From Liolophura sinensis (taxonomy: Eukaryota > Mollusca > Polyplacophora > Chitonida > Chitonidae), in assembly GCF_032854445.1 (NCBI RefSeq), contig NC_088301.1:34893187-34957186 (forward strand): DNA of 64,000 nucleotides, in the 5' to 3' direction. The translations under genes were made by a program, and so were the position numbers. Positions 11,857-24,852 of this stretch are shown here, one piece after another (within the stretch, counting starts at the first letter, position 1; each line of letters starts with the position of its first letter). The notes below the pieces were generated by a model, which ran no database searches, was not told where the DNA came from, and saw only the letters and a list, made by a program, of their open reading frames with translations.

Positions 11857-14800
11857 ATGTCTCTGACTGAATCCTTCAAGGCTGGCGACCCGAAATTATT
11901 TTTTGACCTCGTGGATGGAGGTTAGTGAATGTGAATACGTTAAATGATCAGAGTGTAAAGTGTTGTAATGTCCACATAGTTCATCAGACAAATATTAAGA
12001 TTTCATCACGGTTCATGACAAATCGGCATGGTATCTATAACTTTGTAATCCTCGTGTCACCATGAAAGCTTTGACTTTAATGGCGTTTGACCTTGGGCTT
12101 TTATATTAGTGTGCAAGCGAGGAGGTTGTCACTTTTATAAGGAACAGTGAAATTTTCTGTGGTTAAAATGTTAAGGCTGTTGTTACTTTACACATACAGC
12201 CTACATATATGTGCAGAAAGATCTTTTGTATTAGCCTTGGGAAAGATTCTTTCCGTGGAGCCATGTGCCACATGCTCTGTATCAGGTCATGCTATGTTGT
12301 AATTACTATGTTCTGGAAAGATTCCAAAATAAAGGGTTTCCAGATAAATGCCATTATTTCCCTGTATACACTAAAAAAATAATCTGTTAATTTTAACACA
12401 GTCTGTTGTCTGAGTGATGCTAGAATGTATTCCGTTATTATAACAAAATATTCTGTTATATTCAATATAATGCCCTGTTAATCTACTAGAATCTTTATGT
12501 TGAATATGTGTATTATATTTATCAGAATAACCTGCTGCAATAACAATACATAGTAGCATCACCCAGATAAAAGACTTTCTGTTAAAATTAACAGATTAAT
12601 TTTTTGAGTGTTAACCTTTGTCGAAGATGAAACAGATTGTTCTGGCTCTGTGTACATTCGAGATAGGTTTAACCCAATAATACTATTCCTGACCATCGCT
12701 GATCCCATGGCGACATGTTTTGTCACATAGATCTATGTGATTAAGGGGTTGCCCTTTCCAAATCACAAAAAAGCCTAAATAAAAAATGATTTCCAAATAC
12801 ATTGAAATGAATTCAAGATATCAAATAAACGAAAAGTTGATATATGGCTTGAATCCCTTTTGAGTTCGTAATAGCGTTAGCGAAATAAGACGTGAAACAA
12901 AGCTGGGTTATTGTCTAAAGTTGAACAGGAATTTGGAAATACACTTGTCATTCCGTCCTTTCCATCCGCTGTTTGATTTGTATGTCTAAAACCAGTTAAA
13001 GGCATTTCTTTCGTACGATGGTTGGGATATATCTCTTGAATTCCTTTTGAGACACGTGCCCATTTTGGCGTGTTAATTTATGTTAAGAAAATGCATACTC
13101 TCTAAAAATGTGACGGTTTACCACGTGCTAGAGTATTTCACGACAAGACTCGAATCCTGATGTGACGATCTTTATGGATATGTTGAAAAAGGTATATCAG
13201 GAAAAGATTTGAGATATCAGAAATACATGATCCCTATTTATCAACATAACCCTGCATTTGAGATAACAGACTGGTTTTGAGGTCACGCAAATGTTTCGAC
13301 ATACGTAAAATTGTTTTTAAATAAATCAAATCAGTCCTCAAAGGACCGAAATGGCGTTGCTATTCTACATAATAGCGATAAAGAGCCACGTACGTAAGCA
13401 AGCGAAATTTAGCTGAATAAGATGTGATGTTATTGTCTTAAGTGGCAGAGGAACTTGGTAATGCTCTTAATGAAAGGCACTCCAAGGCACCTCCTTCAAA
13501 ATTGCCTTGCCAGAGTTGATTAACGTACGATGGTTGGGAATGGTTTTCGCTGTCTATCTCTCATTTTTTAAACTATGGTAATGGAATGTAAATGTATTAT
13601 ATAATCTCTGCATCTGCAGTCAATGTCCAGTCAATCTGACGTACGTGCGCTCACGTACTTGTGTATATTGTACCAAATATATGCACAGATGACCACCTGC
13701 ATGGCGTGACCGTGCACCTTTCATGTGTCCATTTACGAACACACAGCACGACGTTTTCACTTTTGAACGGACTCGTCTCGCTTTGCTTATTTTGTTGAAG
13801 TAACAGTAATGAAGTGCTGTGAAGGGTTACGCTTAAGGACTGAGGAAAAGTTAATCTTATTTATATGGAATGTGGACATGTTTTGACAGGGCGGGTCGAT
13901 CTTAAATCTTTCTTTCTGAGTGCACCTCAGATAGGCAGAACCCACACCAAAGCCCACTGATCCCGTTAATCTTGATACGAGCGTTGATGTTCCTGGTATG
14001 AATGTCCTAATACTGTTACCTCTAAATGAGATAATGAGTGCGAAATGTGTTGCCAGAAATCAAAAACGAAAGGGACGTTGTGACTCGCACAAGTAGGCCT
14101 AGCAAGGTAAGCATAACTGCTGTTAGAAACAAGCATTATATACTGTTGGTCAGCACGAATGGTGTTGCATATAGCGGATGTCGATACGAAAGTGTATTGT
14201 GTTCAGATACTTACAGGTGAAAAGATGTCACAGTCTTGTTTGCGGTATTCAAGGGGCTTATGCTATGCTAGCTCAAATTTGACAAATTTTAGATTCACAT
14301 TGGTTCTTCTACAGATAAATTATTTAAAAATGCCCATTTGGTTGCATTGTTCTGATCCTTGTTGTAGATGCACCGACAGACTGGTGTGGAAATGTGCCAC
14401 AGGATGAGTGTCGCTTACTTCTGGGTATCTTTATTACCAAAGTTGATTAAATGATATGTTCAGCATGTGATTCTTACACCAATGTATCCATAATCCATAA
14501 GTGCAATACTGGCACTCACAACATACATCATAGTATATATACTAATATTTCTTCCATCAAAATGCTGATCACTTTCGATGACAAGAGCTGTTTTTGTTAT
14601 TTTTAAATATATTCGGTATATCAGAATTGTTGTGATGGTGTACCGATACCCGCTTGGAAGTAGGATGGATATGTAATAACATAGGCCTACTGGGATTTTT
14701 TTTTTTTTTTTATAGCTGTATGGTTTTAAATTGTACAGATGTAGGGACTGTATGAACATAGGCATATTAGCTGATGTTATTGTACATGTATATGGTCTGG

Positions 14801-17800
14801 TGTTTAACTTGTGATACGAGATGACAATCAATCAACATGTATGTAACCTAGATGGCGTTGTATGTTTGCATTTTCTCACCTTCTGACACATTCTTATGCT
14901 GTCATGTTTACACCTGGCCATTAATTTATATCTACGTGTATTGCCTGCAAAAGAGTCGAGCTGAGACACCCCTGGCTGTGAAGTATGATGTGTTAGAGGT
15001 CGAAAGCTGACATGACATACATTCATTTACAGGCAAGCTTATCCAGAGAACTTTCACCAAACATGTGAAAGCAATTGCAGTGTGGAGAGATCGGTTTGTT
15101 TGACCTATGGCTTAGTGTGTGTAGGCCATACATTTTTTGTTTATTTTTTCTTCTTGTTTTCTTTGGTTTTTGGGTTGATGTTTTTTGCAGTCAAGGTTGC
15201 AGGTCCCCTATGCATGTATGTCTAACTCTACTTTACTTAACTTTACTGTTTGGTTAGGGCATTGGGTTCTTACTCGGCATTCTTTTTTCTTATAACACTG
15301 TTGGTTGCGATCATTCGTCGAACATGCGTTTCCCTCCATGGCGTGGTAGTGTATATACCGTCTGCAAAATATATTACCTTGTATGTAGGGTAGGTCTATA
15401 TGTGAATCTAAAGATAATGTGTTATATTAACATAGTATCGTACTCTCGGAATATTATCCCAAGAATATTTCTTTGAAGTGCGGATTTGCCAGACCATACC
15501 TGCGTGGACACAGGTTTTTGACAATATAATTATGAATTAACTTACCCTTAACTTATTAACTTACTGGAAAGCATTGGGCTGCGAAGTTTTCTTTCTAATA
15601 CAGAAGATGTCATTGCATTTTAAGGTAGAGTATATTTGTTGACATGGTCCATTTACTTAATATGATCTCTCCATTCGAAGTATATTATGGTTTTTAATAA
15701 TCGAAGAACTATTCCAATTAAATAAAATGAGGCATGTAATGATATGCAAAGTAGTATGAGAAAGATCTTTGTAGATGAATGTGTATATGCTTCATCAAGA
15801 ATGTACAGGAAGTACCTCAGCTATTACCAGTAACCCCTAAAAGTTTCTTATCTAGGCATATATTTTGACATTTTCCGTATATGTCGTCACCTTGATCTGT
15901 AAGGTTAATGTTACATAGGCCTATTTAAATTGCAGATACCTGGATAGTTTCATGAGCCGTCCTAGTAAAACGTTATAGTGTGAGATTGACTCGCATTATA
16001 GTGTGAGATATATACTCGCATACATGCTTCATCTAACTCCATGTGCTCTTCAGGTGTTGTCATAAAGAACTTACAAATGTTCTCCTCTACAGTGACTTCA
16101 TATACATTTATTATTATATAAACGACTACCGCGCAATCTGGTTTAGTTTTGCTTATTATAATGTAGGTATTGTACAGCTATACAATACAAGGACATAGGC
16201 CTACATGTAAATGCATTTGTGTCACACCAACAATCGGTGCGTTGAGTTCATGATAGCTTTGTTTAATTGTAACGACCCTTAGCGCACAGTGGACCAGTTT
16301 TGGAAATGCAATTGGGTACACACAAATAATTGTTCCACTGACCTGTTACTTGAACAAATCTAGACATAGGTATGCGGTGTAAAGATAAAGATCGGTCTAT
16401 GGTGCGTGCAATTATCGGTTCAATTATTTGCCAAGCTTTGAAAGCACATGTCTGATACATTGAGTGCAACTAATAACACTTTAACTCGAACTGCGTGAAG
16501 CCATAATGTTGGTATTGGACAACACTGGGCCATGTGTTCATGTTCGCGAGTACACATCTTGAGTTTGTTGTCATGTCGGATTTATCCTTTCCTGTTGAAA
16601 GCTCGTGTGCGCCTTTCGTTCCAAAAAGTTTGGTAAAGAGGCCCTTGCCAAGGCTTGCCAGAACAAAACCGCCCTCCAGTATCATTTTGTGCGACTCCGA
16701 GGACGAGTTATCGGACTTGATCACAGTATCAGATAAGGGTATATATCTGTAAATTTTTGTGGCTTGTGAAAACATACAGTAATTCAGTAATTGTAATGAT
16801 TGGTTAAATGAAAGAAAATTGATTGTTATTTGTGATGTTTATATTTTACGTCCAAACCTAAGCTATTGTACATACTGGCTTATCGCATAACGTATAGCCA
16901 TACTTACACCATCGTATGGATCATTGATCTTAGAATGGCAGGTGGGTTTAAAATGGCATCATGGTTTAAAAAAGCTCAACCAACGCCGATCCATTAATAT
17001 AAGATAACCAAATAACCAGGCACTCATTCGTTTATTGCAATCTTGTTCCAGCGGTTGTAGTAAAATGTATCAACGATACTGCGTGGTAGTACTTTATATA
17101 CTTTCTTAGTTCTGTGGTGGTTTATGTTATACCTCGTGTTGTGGAATTTATTTATTTATTTATTTGATTCGTGTTTTTACGCCGTACTCAAGAATATTTC
17201 ACTTATACAACGGCGGCCAGCATTATGGTGGGTGGAAACCGGGCACAGCCCGGGGGAAACCCACGACCATCCGCAGGTTGCTGATGGACCTTCCAACTTA
17301 CGGCCGGAGAGGAAGTCAGCATGAGCTGGACTTGAACTCACAGCGATTGCATTGGTGAGAGGCTCCTGGGTCATTACACTGCGCTAGCGCGCTAACCGAC
17401 TGAGCCACGGAGGCCCCCATGTTGTGGAATTGGCCTTGCGATTATTGATATTGTTAAAATGATGGATCTTATCTGTGTAAAAAAAAAATGAACTCGATGC
17501 AGCGTAAAATGACCACAGGTCGTAACTATTTAGGCGACTGAATGCAGTTAAAATGATCATGGTTCATACTTATGTGAGCTTCCCAATTCAGTTTAAAATG
17601 ACAATGGATCTTGCCTGTATGAACAGCTGCGTTTTATGTAAAAAGGTGTAAAAAAATCTCATGTATAAGGAATCAAGAATTTTCACTTCATATTGGACAT
17701 TTGTTCGGGTTTTCAATTGAGAACTTCATTATCAGCGACATTACATGTCTGAAAACTCATTACTGATTAAATTCACCAAATATTTTATCGTGGGCAATTG

Positions 17801-20800
17801 AATTTAGTGTAAAATGACTGCATTCATAATAGCAGTGCGAGCAAGTGACAACAGGGTAAAATAACCAAATATCTTAGCTGTAATCAACAGGATGCGGTGT
17901 AAAAATTTCCCAAGACCTTAACTGTGATCAACTGGATGCAGTGTAAAAATAACCATGGATCTTAGCTGTGTGATGAACTGTATATAGGGTAAAAATGACC
18001 ATATATCTTATGTGTCTGATCCACTGGATGCAGTGTAAAAATGACGATAGTCTTAGTTGTGTGATCTACTGGATGCAGTGTAAAATTTAAAATAAATTTT
18101 AGCTGTTTGATTCACTGGATGCAGAGTAAAAATGACCATAGGTCTTAGTTGTATCAACTACTGAATTTTGTGTAAAAATGACCACAGATCTTATATGTGT
18201 GATCAAAACTGGCTGCTGTATAGATCTTAGCTGTGATCAACTGGATACAGTGTAAAAATGATCAAAGTTCTTAGCTTTGTGATCAACTGGATGCAGTGTG
18301 AAATGACAACAGATCTCAGTTACCGGATCAACTGGATGCAGCGTAAAAATGACCACAGATATTGTCTCTGTAATCAACTGGATGCAGTGTGAAAATGACC
18401 ATAGATCTTAGCTGTGTGATCGATTGGATGCAAGGTAAAAATGACATAGATCTTGGTTGTGCGTCCAATTTGACGCAGTGTGAAATGACGGTAGATCCTA
18501 GCTGTGTGATCAATTCGCTAAATTTATTCAGTGTTTCTTCTCCAATCTTCGTTATCAATGAAGGAATTAGTGCAAATCCAACACTGGATCTGGGTTATAT
18601 ATAGTACAAAGGCTGCGATACATGTATACACCGGCACTTATTATTCATGTATGCATTTCAGCCATTTTGGATATATTTCTTGTTTTATATTGACGATACT
18701 AAATTGAATGTACATTATCGTTGTCGTTTTGAAGATTTCGAGTACATATAAACGTGTAATATTTTGTCCCATTGCAATAATTGGGTCATTTGTTGGCAAG
18801 AAATCAATCGATTCTAACTTATTTATATAGTTAAGGTAGAAAAGTCTACCCATTATCTATTATAAACATGTACTATCTTTGTTCGGCCTACTGAGGCCGT
18901 TTATATAAATGGCAAATGCAAACAGTCTAACCAGTGTTCTGATGGACATATACGTGTAAAGCCCCATACTCGTGAGATAGCCTGCAGCCTAAAGAGCCGA
19001 TGTAAGTATAGAGACATACAGATATGGACTCCACCTGTATAGCTCTTTCATTCTAAGAATTAAGGTATATTATTTTAAATATTGAATGGTGTCTTGCGTG
19101 AGCGATGGACCTATTCTGTTGAATCTTTTCTCCTTGTCCATAGTGGTATGAAATATATTACTGCACCTTACGTCCTTGTGAGAATGGTGTTGATTTGAGT
19201 CGTTGACGTGTTGCTATGCTTGTAACTACGCACATGATGGTACAACCTGCACGCTAGTCAAGAGACACAATGCATTCTATAAAGCACGTGCTTTATCGTG
19301 TATTGAGGTTTCACAGTTTGATCTGAGACATTCAAATTTCGAAGAAGTGATGTAGAATATACCTGGTACTGCAGACTGTTTGATCATGGCATAATGGATT
19401 TTACTCTGGACACTGTAAGAAAATAAATCAAACCTCAACGACTCGCACCTATTTTCGGGAGTAGGGGCGCAAAACCAAACTTAAAGTAACCTCATACAAT
19501 TAAAAAACGGATACAAATTTTATTCAAACGTGTTCGCTAATCTGTTTTCTTTTGTTAAGTAACAACGTTCAGAAAGAAGTTGGGAAAACAGTTGATATAT
19601 GTGCTTTTTCTCAGAGTGGAAACGTATTTTAACTAATCTATCAGATTACTATATGATCAAGGGGTCTGGTCAACGGCTATAAGTATAAAAAACTTAAGTG
19701 AATGCGTTTCATTCGTTAATTCTTGTTAGTTCAGGATAGGTTCTTCTGCTTAATCGTATGAAATTGCATGGATTCGTGGACTATAAGATATAGGCCTACT
19801 ACTTGCTGTTAAGTTTATTGGATGAGGACCCCACCATAATGCCGGCCGCCGTCGTGTAACTGAAATATTCTTGAAGTACACCGTAAAACACCACTGAAAT
19901 AAATAAATACTATCTTGATCGCTGTAACAAGAGGTTATGTAGGTATTGTAAGACTTACCAAACAAAAAACCCTTCTGTTAGAAAGCTTCTTATATTTTTC
20001 GCTTGGTGCAGAAACAGCTTTAGCCTAATATCGGATAACGATCACCGAAATCTGTTCAATAGACGCAGGCGCACGCCATTAAATCTGCAGGGAAGGTACA
20101 CAATCCACAACTGTTGGTCCTACACCAGAGTGCCTGTGGCATTTTGTTTGTCGCGCGGAATCACTGTTATACTTACATATGTACATTACCGCGAGCCTCC
20201 GTTAATGTAGGCAAAATGGCTATTTCTCAAACAAGTACAAGACTGGATACGACAATTTCTCTGCCAGGGTATGAGCTTTACTTCAAAACGTGATTATAAG
20301 TCAAGAAGAAAGATAGACCGAGACTTTGTATACCACCTTACCTGAAAGATACCATTCATGTCTCGAAGGCGTTCTAAAACACAATTACCGCTGACTAACG
20401 GTGCCGGTAAGTAACATAGGTTTAGAGGGAATAGTAAGCCATTCATTCTTTGATGAAGGTTGAATTCTCTTAACTGCTATACGCAGTAAATGTTGGTTCA
20501 CAAGATAGCTCGATTTTCTTGTGTCCTTATATATTAAATGTAATGACAACGCAGCATTTTGAGCAATCCTAGACCAGTGAAGTCTGATAACTTTCAACTG
20601 TCATCATTGCATTTTTTTTACCTAATTCCGCTATGGTGCTAAGGGTCGAATTTCCTCTCAGTGTTGCTGTTTTTTTATGTTTTGCAATACAAAAGCTGGA
20701 GTGAGAAAATATGGTAATTTTAGCATTTATATAGCCTTTGACTCTTGTTGATGAACCGGTGTACCTGTGGAAAGATGGTGAAATCTGTTTCCATATCCTT

Positions 20801-23137
20801 ATTATCTGCGACGTCAAATATCGTGCATTGGTGTCTTTACTAGTTTATAACCGTCAAACTGCCGGTACATCGTAACAAGGACGACATTTGTGGCACAAGT
20901 GGTGTATATCGCTGTATATAAAATCTGAGGTGGGCGGACCCATAGCAGACATAATAAAAGTTATCGCCCTTATTCGATACACCGTGAAACTGTGGATGAT
21001 TTCTCTTCGTAAGACACCTGAACCTTTACAAATCGAAGCCTACGATAATCTATCTGACCCCCCCCCCTCCCCACCGTTCCCCTCCATCAAAAAAAGCTGA
21101 CAGCCATCATATAAATGAAAAATTATTTAACATGACGCGAAAGCAATATGATAAATATTTCTTGTTTTCAGTTTTTAGATTTAACTTAACTGAGGTCTTG
21201 TATGTAATAAAACACAGAGATGAAGCTGTGTAGATCATTGCCTTTCCGCATTGCCTTTCCGCTCCGTTCTCATTTTGTTCACGGGGTCTTGATGAATATT
21301 TGTATTACACTTCATATAATAAACAAATAAATATGTATAAATAAATAAATGAATGGAACATGTAACTAATTAGATTTAGGGATGCTGTTGGCTCCATAGA
21401 CCAGAATTGAGGAAACTCTACCTCACTTGTGCTCATCATCAAGGCTTAATTTATCTGAATTTCTTTTTTCCAGGCCAAAATGGTTGGTATGCTTTAGTAA
21501 TGGCAGGGCTGGAAATCCACGACGCAGCTGCCACAGGAGATTATGATACTCTAGAGGAATGCGTTAAAAGCGGGAAATTTGATGTCAACCTGAAAGATGT
21601 GGAATGGAACAACAGAACGGCACTTCACTGGGCATGTGCTAAAGGTGAGACAGCTTCAACAAATGGAACCGAAGGGGTCAGGTAGCCAATGGAAAGGACA
21701 CTGAATCTCGTTTATCATTCGCGGATTTGTCTGTCAGTTACTCAGATGTCTCACATTTAAATACCTTTCACATATTTCTCAAAATACTTTATTTTATTAA
21801 TAGGCCCTATATCCAAAATCAATTTGATCAATTCATCGATAATTCAAATTATCCATGTACGGTACTTATATAGGGACCCTGGTTGAAGAAATGTACCTGT
21901 TAAAATATGAAATGTGTGAATGTTGAAGGTTATGTAGAGTGCATCCGTCTGCTCCTCGACAATGGAGCCAAGGGTACCGCAAGAACGGACACCGGTTGGA
22001 CGCCAGCTCACTGCGCCGCGGAAACGGGAAAGCTCACATCATTGAGAGCCCTGAATAACGCCGGGGTACCGGTCGATTTGAAGGACCGCTATGGAGACAG
22101 ACCCAGGGCAATCACGGAGGTCTACGGCCATAAGGAGTGTGCAAAATTTTTATTCCTGTAAGTACACGTCTATTAAAGTACATACGTGAGCGATTACAAT
22201 TTCAACGGTGTACAGGGTCACAGCTTCTGTGTGCATAGTACAAGAGAGAAAATAATATCTTTTCCAAATGTGCAAATTTACTGAAAAATCTTTAACCCAG
22301 TAGGTTCCTCTGTTGTTCTATTCCGTAAGAGTCCTAAGTAAATATATATGCATTTCAATTACTTAGTGTCTGGTTCTATAGTTACAAACAGCAGTGTGTT
22401 TGTAACTCCGCAATACATTCCACCACGACTTGGTCCGGCATTTAAAGGGTAATCCAATAAACATGCCTTGGTGGTGGTCAAACCTGATAATATAGACGTG
22501 CTTAAATTTTCCACCACCACTGTGTACTCTATATAAACATTGACGTCTGAGTAATGTTTAATAATCTTCGCCTCATATTCTGGTAAGGATCCATTTTCTT
22601 GTGACGAAATTGTTTCGCCATTGTTTTCTGGTCGAGGAATTTGACCTATTTGACTATCATAAAGGACTGGACTAATTTTGGATACTCTGTCTGAAAGAAA
22701 GATCAAATCTACATTTTGAGAGCACGAAATTCCCATGGTATCGTCAGTTAATAGTTGATCAGCTCAGGTTTTGACATTATGACGGTTGAGTAAGGATATA
22801 GTCCTCATCAGCCGACATTAGTATGTTCATATCGTAATCAAGCGCTCTGATTAGGTAAACGGTGAAAAGGTTTTTTCTTGTAACACAAGGACCCACCACC
22901 CACGAGATAACTTTTTGGTCTACACCATCTCCCAGCTCCGCCTTTCGGCAAATACTCTTGTGTTCAACGTTCAATCTCTATATTAATCCTGTGGGCTTGC
23001 TACTTGTTTGTTTTCATCTCTTATCTCTTATTATCTCTTTATGCAGGGCTGAAATCGAATGGGCGGATAAACGATTGCGATTGGATAATATAGAAGGATC
23101 TGACTACGAATCGGAGGCGGATACGGAAGGTTCTTGA
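11857..23137 (+). CDS. ANKRD66: ANKRD66-like ankyrin repeat protein
   Basis: The core exons are 21474-21644, 21929-22157 and 23047-23137 (ends TGA), with consistent phases and GT-AG borders. They encode ankyrin repeats: LEIHDAAATGDYDTLEECV, then NNRTALHWACAKG, then ECIRLLLDNGAKGTARTDTG, WTPAHCAAETGKL and DRYGDRPRAITEVYGHKECA. An acidic tail follows (IEWADKRLRLDNIEGSDYES). Order, length and the tail agree with vertebrate ANKRD66, about 196 residues. Two first exons fit equally well because both end with a single G in phase 1: 11857-11920 (MSLTESFKAGDPKLFFDLVD; total 184 residues) and 16573-16738 (MSDLSFPVESSCAPFVPKSL; total 218 residues, with an in-frame upstream ATG at 16534). Function in the family is poorly known; the repeats imply protein binding. 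The symbol is by similarity. Confidence 0.8.
12368..12612. mobile_element. Palindromic MITE with terminal inverted repeats
   Basis: Both ends carry the same sequence in opposite orientation: CACT, an A-run, AATCTGTTAATTTTAACA, then a block ending GTGATGCTA. This makes inverted repeats of about 45 bases. The interior (TGTTAT.TTCAATATAAT against its complement near 12500) is also roughly palindromic, so the whole element of about 245 bases could fold as one hairpin. It has no coding capacity and lies in the first intron of the ANKRD66-like gene if the 11857 start is used. Confidence 0.65.
16534..16738 (+). CDS. Alternative first exon of the ANKRD66-like gene
   Basis: The open frame gives MSDLSFPVESSCAPFVPKSL from the second ATG at 16573 and ends with an acidic CDSEDELSDLITVSDKG, leaving one base in phase 1 at a GTATAT donor. 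That phase joins correctly to the exon at 21474. The peptide is proline- and serine-rich and looks disordered. If the donor is not used, the frame stops six bases later, so a short independent peptide cannot be excluded. Confidence 0.45.
17149..17419 (-). repeat. Full-length SINE family A (MetaSINE-like)
   Basis: On the minus strand it reads GGGGGCCTCCGTGGCTCAGT (tRNA-like head with box A), then a conserved core containing CCGGCCGTAAGTTGGAAGG and CAACCTGCGGATGGTCGTGG, then CGGCGGCCAGCATTATGG in reverse, and an AAAT tail. Flanking 12-base direct repeats TGTTGTGGAATT lie at 17137-17148 and 17420-17431, proving retroposition. The core and 3' domain resemble the MetaSINE superfamily described from molluscs and other invertebrates. 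Confidence 0.88.
17440..18520 (+). repeat. 46-bp degenerate tandem satellite
   Basis: The unit runs approximately TGATCAACTGGATGCAGTG, TAAAAATGACCATAGATCTTAGCTGTG. ACTGGATGCAG recurs at 18022, 18068 and 18114, giving a 46-base period with variation. Copies are most regular from about 17860 to 18510. Degenerate copies occur at 17450-17630, and a less repetitive stretch separates the two blocks. Units are full of indels, so this is an old array. It lies in the intron preceding the ankyrin exons. Confidence 0.75.
19826..19909 (+). repeat. 3' fragment of SINE family A
   Basis: CCACCATAATGCCGGCCGCC, then GTAACTGAAATATTCTTGAA and an AATAAATAAATA tail, match the end of the full-length SINE at 43108. 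The fragment is 5' truncated and there is no tRNA head. Confidence 0.75.
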
Positions 23138-24852
23138 CGGTTTTGTCTTCGACGCTTGTTCCAAGATATCTACAATGCCAATCCTGGTTTACATTCACAA
23201 TTTTTTGGACTGGCGTACAGCAATCTAACTCTTCTCAGTGAAGAAAGGACCTTGTGAGAAGTACAGTGTACAAATGCGGTATTATCATGAAGTGAATAAT
23301 GCTTCATGCAATTATTTACTCATTGGGCCTAATATTGTACATTCTTGATACTCACCGTCCGAAAATTTCAGAAAAAGTTAGAGATGTAATTACCTGTTTA
23401 TTTCTAAATGCATAGTTTTACATATAATGGCATCAAAAATAGGCCCATTACATTATTAATTTCCTCTCGGAGATGTTTCCATCATGCTTTCTTTTATTAG
23501 CTCATGTTCCATATTTTCAATACGCACATTTTCTGCTGAGAAAATATGTTTAGTGGTGATGTAGTGTATACATGTATTTTAAGCAGAGGCTATATCCGTG
23601 ACTTTACCCAACAGAATACACACATTCTACAGTATTATACTTTGAAACCTATGGCGCATGAATAAAACATTGCAAAATTCGCCTGCTATATTTTATTATT
23701 ATTATTGGCTATTTACCCCTTCATATATGTATATATACTTGAACATGATGGAAGTAATACATAAAAGCTGAAATACATATTGTAGACTATGCAGTAGATC
23801 TAAAATTCAGGAACACAATACACATAGTTATTTCTCGTCGTAATATGACTGATAAACTGCGTTTAAACCCAAGCATACATACATTTAAAACTTTTTTCAT
23901 ATCAAGTAATATAAATATTAATATACACCTTATATACGCGGTGAGATAAACAAGTAGTTTTTAAAATAATAACAGATACAATTATCATGTCATGTAGTCT
24001 ATTCTATAACAAATCTCCAAACAGGCGTTTTTTACGATGAAAACATACTTGGCATTCTGTGATAGATTAAATTGATTAAGTAACTGAAAGTTGTCTGCAT
24101 AGTGTGGCATATTTTGTTAAAAGGAGTAGTAAGATCAATCCAATTTGTAAGAAAAGTACAAGTGTATCAACGATATTATATAACAGCCACACAGCGGAAA
24201 CTGATCAACATGAATTTTTTGATTGAATTCTGTGGAAGTACATTTATATTTCAAACTAGGATTTCGGAATAAAACCAACATTTATGGATGATTTTAAAAA
24301 TGTACGAATATGTGCCAATTACACTGACAAATATCCCATGAAAAGTTATATTTAAATAAGTCTTATTATGACACTTGTTGATTGACGGGAAAAAAATATA
24401 TCTTTTTTTAAAATATATAAAAAGTTTGTAATTTGCTTTCCCTAAATTCACTCTTTTCAGATTTGTGATCTAAACGTTATATTTCGAAATAATGAGGACG
24501 TTGATTTCACCTGAACAGCAATACACTGGACCAGTTTGAAAAAGTGAATCCACATGTGCAATCCGGCTTGATTGGAATATAACCAACGCTTGCGTGCCTA
24601 TAGGGATTGGGATGATGCAGTTAAAGAAAAATACCTGTACACTTAAATTCTTCCCACTTTTACTGTTAACAGCCTATAGAAAACATTTATCTTTCTGCTT
24701 GTCAGAAAGAAGAAGTTGAACTGTCGCGAGATTCAATCAGTACTTCTAAACCATGTATCTTAATAAGTACAACGCACAATACTTTCCAGATCATTTCATT
24801 GTATTCAAATTGACACACTTAAATCAAATAGTGCAAGGATTGTGGTTTTTTC
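23138..24852. other. Convergent intergenic region
   Basis: This lies between the 3' ends of the ANKRD66-like gene (plus) and the Reeler gene (minus). It is very AT-rich and contains AATAAA at about 23660, a possible polyadenylation signal for the plus-strand gene. A remnant of a family-B SINE tail (CGTCGTAATATGACTG then AAACCCAAGCATACATACAT) is at about 23836-23883. No gene was recognised. Confidence 0.5.
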
